This document shows positions 19,891-23,326 of a stretch of 23,326 nt of DNA, piece after piece. Origin of the DNA: a virus; IMG/VR virus record IMGVR_UViG_3300005607_000288, positions 1 to 23,326 of that record; one strand, 5' to 3'. The notes below the pieces were generated by a model, which was given only the letters and a program-made list of their open reading frames with translations, had not been told where the DNA came from and did no database searches. Made by a program: the position numbers and the translations under genes. Position 1 is the first letter of the stretch. The number at the start of each line of letters is the position of its first letter.

Positions 19891-22335
19891 TCAGGGCCGC
19901 CCGGCGGCATAGTGCGTGGCAATCTGCGTACTGCTGAGCGCAAACGTGTAGAAGGCGACCTCGTCGATCGTTCCTGAAAAGAAGCTATTGGAATACGATC
20001 CGGGCGCATAGGCTGCAATGCAACACAGCGTTTGCGTCAGCGACAACGTGAAGGCCGTTGGACCGGCAACCAGCGATCCATTCACATACAGTCGAGTGTT
20101 TGTTCCATCATAGGTGCCGACGACATGATAGATCGTATTGGTACTCAGATTGCCGCTCAAGATATCGCCGCTATCGGTCGAGCACACCACCTGGAAGGTC
20201 GTGCCATTGGAGGCAAAGTTCAGCACCCCGAACTTCTGATTGCCAGAGGCGCCCCCCCATCCCATGAGGGTCTGGTGACTCCCGCTTGGCGGAACGCTTG
20301 CGACCTTGAACCAGCATTCCAGACTCCAGGGTTGGGACCCGGTCGGAACCATACTGGTAGGAAGCGTGATTTGCTGGCTCGACGCCGCCGCAAAGGTCAT
20401 GGCAAAATCACTGGTATCGGGCGCGGCGCTATCGGTCAGCAGCGTTGCCACGCCAAGCGTCGGGCTATTGACGATCGTCCCGATATGTCCATTGCCACTC
20501 CAATCATCGGCGACCGTGCCTTCCAGGTTGCTGAGGCGGTAGTAGGCAATCGGGCCATCGGCCTGAATCGTCTGGACATAGCTGCTGGTGACACTTGCCG
20601 TTGCCTCTGTATCGGTCATGCCGATGGATTCGAGCAGCGCCAGGGTAGTCGTGCCAATGGGGGGGGCGCTGACGTTGCGCTGGGTCGTGCGGAAAATGCG
20701 ACTCATGATCGCGGTCGCCGCCCGGTTGACGGCCCCCAGGTCGGCCTGGTACTCCCACTGGTCGGTGAGCGTTTCGCTGGTCCCGATCCACCGGGCCGTG
20801 ACCTGCTGAATGAGCAGCGTCGTCTGGGAGAGGCCATCCGTGTTACTCGTCACCTGGATCGATTCGCCGGCCAGCAATTCCACGTTGGTAGACAGATGCA
20901 CAATCGTGCGCGCGGTGTCGTACTGGATGAGTTCGGCCATCGCCCGCTGCGTGCAGTCCGCATTCGAGAGCAGCGTTGAATCATTGACTTTGCGCAGAAA
21001 CATCTTGCCAGGCGTGAAGGTATACCCGCTGGTAATCCCGTACTGAGCGGTGGTGGAGGGGTCAATCACCTCGGCGCTAAAAGTGGTGGAGCCGGACGTG
21101 CCGCCGATGACCAGAATCGCCGCCCCCGGTTGGGTCAAATCCACCTCGCGTGAGAAGTGGTAGGCCGGAAAGCTTGTGACCAGATCAGGCGTGCTGGAAT
21201 TGTCGCAGATCAGGCTGATCGGCATAGCGAAATAGCCGGGGGGCGCGTAGATGAAGTTCCAGTAATAATCAATGGTCCAGTAAAAGCCGGAGAGGCCGCA
21301 CAGCCCATCAAAGAGGGTGCGCAGGTCATCCCAGTTTGCTTGCAGGCTCGTCACATTTGAGACGCCTTTCACAATACTCCCTGTCGTGCAAAAGCCATTG
21401 AGATAGGTCGTCAGCAGGCTGGTAATAATCGTTGCGTCGCTCTGGTTGGTAAACGAGTCATTGGCCAGAATGAGTCCGGCCAGCCAGGCGTAGCCCGCTG
21501 CTCCGATCAGCACCTCGCGTTTGTTGCCATGATAGTTCTGATAGGTGACGTGCGTGACAAAGCCGGCAAACTTGCGGTACTGGCGAATAAAAAGGCCATC
21601 TGGTAATTGTTGACAGTTGGTTTGTGCGGGTCCGCACCAGGGCGTCGGGTAGGAAAGCGTTGGAAACCAGAGTGGCTCCATCTGCGCCTGGGTAAAGGTG
21701 ATCGATCCGCTATTGGTACTGCTTGACAGCTTCAGACCAAACTCTACCTGAAAGTAGGCAGCAGTAGCCGGCGCGGTTGCGATCAGGCTGTAGCGCGTAT
21801 TGGAGGTTGAAGCCGGAACCGGGCCATCGGCATCGCCGAAGCTAGAAAGACCATTCCCATTGGCGTCAAGCCAGAAGCCGGAGAGTGAGACGCCGATATT
21901 GACCGGGGAGGTCGCCTGTCCATACACCGAGAAAACATAGGATTGTCCACCAACGACCGTGTAAAGTCCTGGATTGGCGCTATTCGCATAGGTCCCCTGA
22001 ATCATGGGGAATCCGCGCGGAGTGGCGGCGTTATTCGCGGTGATAGTGACACCACCCCCGGTCTGTTGTGAAAGCGTCATGCCAGGCGTCGCGTTGATGA
22101 ACCAGTTGGTGGTGTATGGATTCATCTGTGGATTGAGCAGCAGATTCACCGTAGGATTTGGCACAACCTGCTCGTCAAGCACCAGGAGTTCCTGCATTGC
22201 CTGCGGAGCAAGAGAGGAGGTATTGTCCTCCACCACCACGGTACAGGTAGGCACCGGATCGGTCATCGCTCGCGTGATCTTCACGCTCGTTGCATCCAGG
22301 GTGCTGATATATTGCCCGCCAAGAATGATTCGCAT
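19891..22335 (-). CDS. Tail hub/tip protein with carbohydrate-binding-like and LamG domains, copy A
   Basis: An 814-aa protein with AGGAAGGAAACA before the ATG at 22335. It starts 20 bases after the tape measure stop. Residues about 1-60 and 240-590 match the hub region of the 6752-8857 protein (KREVLIGAAGYAWLAGLI versus KQRHTAVQCASSSKLLETAG; FTNQSDATIITSLL versus FTNTQDTTILSTAF). Residues about 60-235 form an inserted beta sandwich similar to a carbohydrate-binding module. Residues about 598-812 are a LamG/concanavalin-like domain (DDWSGNGHIGTI, then WSLECWFKVASVP, YHVVGTYDG, RLYVNGSLV and FFSGTIDEVAFYTFAL). That C-terminal domain is absent from copy B and probably gives glycan binding at the tail tip. 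A run of eight C residues codes for part of SAPPIG. Confidence 0.75.
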   Translation of the reverse strand: MRIILGGQYISTLDATSVKITRAMTDPVPTCTVVVEDNTSSLAPQAMQELLVLDEQVVPNPTVNLLLNPQMNPYTTNWFINATPGMTLSQQTGGGVTITANNAATPRGFPMIQGTYANSANPGLYTVVGGQSYVFSVYGQATSPVNIGVSLSGFWLDANGNGLSSFGDADGPVPASTSNTRYSLIATAPATAAYFQVEFGLKLSSSTNSGSITFTQAQMEPLWFPTLSYPTPWCGPAQTNCQQLPDGLFIRQYRKFAGFVTHVTYQNYHGNKREVLIGAAGYAWLAGLILANDSFTNQSDATIITSLLTTYLNGFCTTGSIVKGVSNVTSLQANWDDLRTLFDGLCGLSGFYWTIDYYWNFIYAPPGYFAMPISLICDNSSTPDLVTSFPAYHFSREVDLTQPGAAILVIGGTSGSTTFSAEVIDPSTTAQYGITSGYTFTPGKMFLRKVNDSTLLSNADCTQRAMAELIQYDTARTIVHLSTNVELLAGESIQVTSNTDGLSQTTLLIQQVTARWIGTSETLTDQWEYQADLGAVNRAATAIMSRIFRTTQRNVSAPPIGTTTLALLESIGMTDTEATASVTSSYVQTIQADGPIAYYRLSNLEGTVADDWSGNGHIGTIVNSPTLGVATLLTDSAAPDTSDFAMTFAAASSQQITLPTSMVPTGSQPWSLECWFKVASVPPSGSHQTLMGWGGASGNQKFGVLNFASNGTTFQVVCSTDSGDILSGNLSTNTIYHVVGTYDGTNTRLYVNGSLVAGPTAFTLSLTQTLCCIAAYAPGSYSNSFFSGTIDEVAFYTFALSSTQIATHYAAGRP

Positions 22336-22355
22336 CCTGTTTCCTTCCTTTCGAC

Positions 22356-23326
22356 CTAAAAGACCAGTCCGCTGTTGTAGCCAGCCGTCTGGCCGCGAAA
22401 TCGCTGGCCGAGTTCCCGCTCTAAAAGGTCTACCAACCGGCTGACCTCGTCTTGCGAGCGGGCCATCGTCGAGAGGTTCAGCGTCCAGTTATGGATGATC
22501 GTCGTCGAGGCGCCAGCCCCTCCAGGCGGAAGTGGCCCGATCGGGGCGGGCGCAAGCGGAGTGAGCGCCGCATTGAACGCAGCCTGGAGTTTTGGGGACC
22601 CGGCAAGAATGCCGCGTGCGAAGAGATCCATCATATCCGGCATCCACTCATCGGCAGTGGAAAGGGGGCCGGCCACCGGCACGCTGAAGCCCAGGTGATC
22701 CTTGATCCACTGCCCGATGCCATTAATGATGTCCTGCACATGCTTCCACCCGGAAAGAATCCCATTGCCCAGATTGGTTATCAGATCGCTTCCCCATTTG
22801 AGCGCCGCCTGCGCCAGATCGTTGAACTTCTGGATAAGCCAGAGGTTCAACCCCATCCAGATCAGCTTGATCCGATCCGGCAGCGTCCAGAACCAGTCGG
22901 CGATGGTGCGCCCGAGAGTGAAGAGCCAATCGGAAAACAACTGGAATTTTTCGTGTAGCCAGTTGAAGGCCCCCCCAAATGCGCCCGGAATCCACTGGAC
23001 AAAGCCAGAGAGCAAGGACATGAAGTTGCCAAAGGCGGGCATCCCGTCGTTGTTGACCCAATCGACCAGGTTCCCCAGCCAGCCGAGCGCGGTCTGTATC
23101 CCGCCAATCAGGGGGGGGCCGAACGTCTGGGCCAGCCAGAGGACGCCCTGCACGATGTGCAGGATGATTGGCAAAATGAACTCGGCAGTAAAGATCCAGA
23201 ATTTCAGGAAGATTTCGATGACCTTGCCAATCTCCTGCCACAAGCCTTTCCAGGTCCCCGTGAAGTTGATCACGCTGCCCGATCCCTTGCCCCCGCTGCC
23301 AAAATCGGCAATGATCGTATCCTCCA
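22356..23326 (-). CDS. Tail tape measure protein C-terminal part, copy A (cut by window edge)
   Basis: The frame is open to the right edge: 17 further codons (from GAGGATACG on) precede the internal GTG at 23273, so the gene starts outside the window and 323 residues are visible. The visible part has Trp-rich amphipathic helices and hydrophobic stretches (WIFTAEFILPIILHIVQGVL), then LGFSVPVAGPLSTADEWMPDMMDL followed by ARGILAGSPKLQAAF. This matches LGFSVPEKGPLADADTWMPDMM and QGILAGHPKLQAAV near the end of the 8861-11035 tape measure. The last segment (DEVSRLVDLLERELGQRF) is also similar. It is followed by a hub gene in the usual order. No TP901 core is visible because of the truncation. Confidence 0.75.
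   Translation of the reverse strand, partial: EDTIIADFGSGGKGSGSVINFTGTWKGLWQEIGKVIEIFLKFWIFTAEFILPIILHIVQGVLWLAQTFGPPLIGGIQTALGWLGNLVDWVNNDGMPAFGNFMSLLSGFVQWIPGAFGGAFNWLHEKFQLFSDWLFTLGRTIADWFWTLPDRIKLIWMGLNLWLIQKFNDLAQAALKWGSDLITNLGNGILSGWKHVQDIINGIGQWIKDHLGFSVPVAGPLSTADEWMPDMMDLFARGILAGSPKLQAAFNAALTPLAPAPIGPLPPGGAGASTTIIHNWTLNLSTMARSQDEVSRLVDLLERELGQRFRGQTAGYNSGLVF

Noticed and set aside
20032-20979. Plus-strand 315-codon frame opposite the hub protein
   Set aside because: Same reason: Arg-rich antisense frame, no ribosome site, overlaps clear LamG and hub domains on the minus strand.
1-23326. CRISPR array, insertion sequence, integrase or replication origin
   Set aside because: No regularly spaced repeats, transposase, recombinase motif or clustered iterons were seen on reading both strands.

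Overview
The window is part of a siphovirus-type (long, non-contractile tail) phage or prophage. Almost all of it from about 5.0 to 23.3 kb is one long minus-strand late operon. It carries head-tail connector proteins, a tail-tube protein, a tail assembly chaperone pair made by a programmed -1 frameshift, tape-measure proteins, hub/receptor proteins and lysis genes. No integrase, terminase, portal or capsid gene lies inside the window. Host assignment is tentative. The C-terminal part of the lysin at 17819-18868 has the G-x-PLT-x-E ... Q-x-FERA-x-x-x-Y-x-P pattern common in secreted Chloroflexota proteins, and together with intermediate GC this points to a Chloroflexota host (for example Ktedonobacteria).

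Layout from left to right. 1-1569: a plus-strand three-gene accessory operon behind a good sigma70-type promoter. It encodes a hypothetical protein, a ribbon-helix-helix-like protein, and a HARP-like domain joined to an IbrB/ParB-like C-terminal half. 1570-2092: non-coding. On the minus strand it holds a tRNA-Glu-like cloverleaf whose anticodon loop is 47 nt instead of 7, then hairpins and a strong terminator hairpin. 2093-3850: a minus-strand lysis cassette (C39-like peptidase, a 93-aa protein, a 38-aa membrane peptide and a holin-like protein) with its own candidate promoter. 3875-4023: a divergent control region with a promoter overlapped by LacI-like operator palindromes. 4024-4938: a second plus-strand accessory operon (a second HARP-like protein and a HTH protein), closed by a hairpin. 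5020-16148: late genes at about 50% GC: holin-like protein, zinc-ribbon-like protein, fibre and hub proteins, tape measure, chaperones, tail tube and head-tail connectors. 16145-23326: late genes at roughly 60% GC in the lines sampled: structural proteins, a DUF1906 lysin, a holin-like protein, a fibre protein, a hub protein with a LamG domain, and the C-terminal end of another tape measure, cut by the window edge.

The main architectural point is that the tape-measure end, hub and fibre genes occur twice as diverged paralogues (22356-23326, 19891-22335, 19273-19872 versus 8861-11035, 6752-8857, 6119-6736). Each set is followed by lysis genes, and the lytic enzymes belong to unrelated families. 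The right-hand copy lies upstream of the connector genes, which is not the usual siphophage order, and base composition steps up near 16.1 kb. This looks like a mosaic junction, tandem prophages, or a phage with two tail-tip cassettes.

The most unusual items are the tRNA-like gene with an oversized anticodon loop, the paired HARP-domain accessory operons (one fused to a ParB-like region), the LacI-like operators on an accessory operon placed between structural and lysis genes, and the A-AAT-TTT slippery site that opens a chaperone extension with no start codon of its own.
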